In this document: piece by piece, positions 5,918-7,522 of the stretch | How positions within the stretch are numbered: the stretch's first letter is position 1 | Layout: each line of letters opens with the position of its first letter | Assembly: GCA_946479005.1 (NCBI GenBank) | Contig: CAMLEM010000074.1 | Coordinates: forward strand, 1 to 7,522 | Source: an uncultured Chitinophagaceae bacterium | GTDB taxonomy: Bacteria > Bacteroidota > Bacteroidia > Chitinophagales > Chitinophagaceae | DNA length: 7,522 bases | Direction: 5' to 3' | Position numbers and translations under genes: made by a program | Notes under the pieces: generated by a model | Told to the model about the DNA's origin: nothing | The model's database searches: none | Seen by the model: only the letters and a program-made list of their open reading frames with translations

Positions 5918-7522
5918 CTATTTCCTGACTTTTAATAATCCCGCGTTGATGGCCACGACTATGGTGCTAACGCTCATCAATACGGCTCCTGCTGCAGGAC
6001 TCAGGATGATTCCCGAACTATGTAGCACCCCCGCTGCCAGGGGCAATGCGAACACATTATACCCTGTTGCCCAAATAAGATTTTGAATCATTTTCCGGTA
6101 AGTCGATTTACCGAACTCGATCAGTGAAACAACATCTTGTGGATTACTATTGACCAGGACGATGCCCGCGGTTTCCGCTGCAATGTCCGAACCTGAACCC
6201 ACGGCTATCCCTACATCGGCCTGGGCCAGCGCAGGCGCATCATTGACACCATCACCCGTCATAGCCACAAACTCTCCCCGGGCCTGCAATTCCCGGATCT
6301 TCTCAAGTTTCTGATGCGGTAACACTTCAGCAAGATAATCTTTCATTTCAAGCTTCTCAGCCACCGAAGCGGCCACCCGGGAATTATCGCCTGTCAATAA
6401 AACCGAGTCAATATTCATATCCTTCAGTTTCTGAATGGCCCCCGCTGATTCTGGTCGGATCTGGTCTGAAAGGGATATAAAGCCCAACACCTGGTCATTT
6501 CGTAAAACAAAAACGGTCGTTTCCCTGGCATCTGAGTGAATCAATTCCGGGATGGAAATATCACGCTCTTTCAGATATCCGGGACTTATCACTTTAATGT
6601 CATCCCCAAGCACATTGCCCTCAATCCCTTTACCCGTGAGCGCCTGGAAATCAGTCGCGGCGGGTATCGAGATCGAAAGTTCCCTGGCTCTCCTGACAAT
6701 TCCGGTGGCAATAGGATGTTCAGAGTTCAGTTCCAGGGCAGCGGCCAACTGTAATAAATCTTCTTCAGTTACTCCGTGGTTGGCAAATACTTGCGAAACT
6801 GCAAACTCACCAACGGTAAGCGTGCCCGTCTTATCAAAAACCAACGTCGTTATTTTTCTTGCATTCTCAAAGGCTGTTCTGTTTTTGATGAGAAGTCCGT
6901 GTTTGGCCGATAAGGCTGTTGACTTTGCTACGACCAGGGGTACCGCCAGGCCTAAAGCGTGAGGACAGCAGATCACGACCACAGTTACCATCCTCTCAAT
7001 GGCAAAGGCCAGGGAGTTTCCTGCGAGATCCCAGGCCAGGAAGGTGACGATACCCGCGATTATGGCAATGATGGTCAGCCATTTCGCTGCGCGATCCGCC
7101 AGCAATTGTGTTTTCGACCGGGAACGCTGGGCATCGCGAACCAGTTTGACCACCTGTGATAAATAGGAATTTTCCGCATTGTGAGAAACGGAAACGCGGA
7201 TGGCGCCATTCCCATTTATGGACCCGGCAATCACTTTATCACCGGCCTCTTTCTCCACCGGCCTGGATTCACCTGTGAGCATGGACTCATTCAAGGTACT
7301 GGTTCCTTCCACGATGTCCCCGTCGGCAGCCACTTTTTCTCCCGGTTTTATCAAAATGATATCATTTTCCTTGAGGCTGGTTGTTTTTACATCCATCAAA
7401 TGGCTCCCGTGAACGAGATGAGCCTCATCGGGCATCAATTTTACCAACATTTCCAGTTCCCGGGAAGCTCCTGCTACCGATCTCATTTCTATCCAGTGGC
7501 CGAGCAGCATAATCAGGATCAG
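5918..7522 (-). CDS. copB: CPH-type heavy-metal P-type ATPase (CopB / P1B-3 class), N-terminus outside window
   Basis: Membrane ATPase exporting copper or silver ions from the cytoplasm. The frame runs open through the right edge. The methionine codon at 7508-7510 sits inside a transmembrane helix (LILIMLLGHWIEM), so it is not the start. About 534 residues are visible; family length is roughly 650-750. Counting from that Met: HWIEMRSV, actuator TGES at 79-82, membrane metal-site CPH at 182-184 inside VVVICCPHALGLAVPLVV, phosphorylation site D226 in DKTGTLT, HP at 265-266 in the nucleotide domain, GDGVND at 419-424, then YN at 484-485 and MSVSTIVVAINA from 512 in the last two helices. CPH rather than CPC points to P1B-3. 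It faces the pyrimidine operon tail-to-tail across 38 bp and appears functionally unrelated. Any N-terminal metal-binding or His-rich region lies outside the window, so the metal remains inferred. Confidence 0.92.
   Translation of the reverse strand: MILIMLLGHWIEMRSVAGASRELEMLVKLMPDEAHLVHGSHLMDVKTTSLKENDIILIKPGEKVAADGDIVEGTSTLNESMLTGESRPVEKEAGDKVIAGSINGNGAIRVSVSHNAENSYLSQVVKLVRDAQRSRSKTQLLADRAAKWLTIIAIIAGIVTFLAWDLAGNSLAFAIERMVTVVVICCPHALGLAVPLVVAKSTALSAKHGLLIKNRTAFENARKITTLVFDKTGTLTVGEFAVSQVFANHGVTEEDLLQLAAALELNSEHPIATGIVRRARELSISIPAATDFQALTGKGIEGNVLGDDIKVISPGYLKERDISIPELIHSDARETTVFVLRNDQVLGFISLSDQIRPESAGAIQKLKDMNIDSVLLTGDNSRVAASVAEKLEMKDYLAEVLPHQKLEKIRELQARGEFVAMTGDGVNDAPALAQADVGIAVGSGSDIAAETAGIVLVNSNPQDVVSLIEFGKSTYRKMIQNLIWATGYNVFALPLAAGVLHSSGIILSPAAGAVLMSVSTIVVAINAGLLKVRK

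Noticed and set aside
6552..6962. 136-codon plus-strand open frame opposite the P-type ATPase
   Set aside because: The minus-strand frame carries DKTGTLT and other ATPase motifs over this region; the plus-strand product has no recognisable domain.
7508..7510. Met codon at 7510 as the ATPase start
   Set aside because: It sits inside a transmembrane helix, the frame continues open to the edge, and the upstream membrane segments required by the family would be missing.

Overview
This window most likely comes from a member of the Bacteroidota, perhaps Chitinophagales-like. That is inference from protein character, A-rich start regions mostly without Shine-Dalgarno sites, and a Bacteroidota-style palindromic intergenic element. 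No marker gene is present to settle it.

From the left edge to 5879, five same-strand genes form one apparent operon for reductive pyrimidine catabolism. They are the C-terminal ~60% of an NCS1-family nucleobase/hydantoin transporter, a dihydropyrimidinase (hydA type), a beta-ureidopropionase of the nitrilase superfamily, and the two subunits of dihydropyrimidine dehydrogenase, PreT (FAD/NAD(P)H, Fe-S) and PreA (FMN, ferredoxin-like). Together they would import uracil or thymine, reduce it to the dihydropyrimidine, open the ring, and cleave the carbamoyl amino acid to beta-alanine or beta-aminoisobutyrate plus CO2 and ammonia. The three enzymatic steps are complete and the catalytic residues I could check are present. 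Spacings are tight: 3 bp, 78 bp, 35 bp and a 19-bp overlap. The 78-bp gap is mostly filled by a 61-bp imperfect palindrome. The 35-bp gap has no G in it and leads into a TTG start.

The rest, 5918 to the right edge, holds a convergent gene on the minus strand. It is a P1B-type heavy-metal ATPase with a CPH motif (CopB/P1B-3 class), missing its N-terminus at the window edge. A short hairpin followed by a T-run in the 38-bp convergent gap may end the pyrimidine operon. No intergenic stretch exceeds 80 bp, and I found no RNA gene, CRISPR array, insertion sequence or attachment site. I see no clearly undescribed system. The most interesting details are the intra-operon palindrome, the preT/preA junction, and the cofactor and cluster-ligand signatures of PreT.
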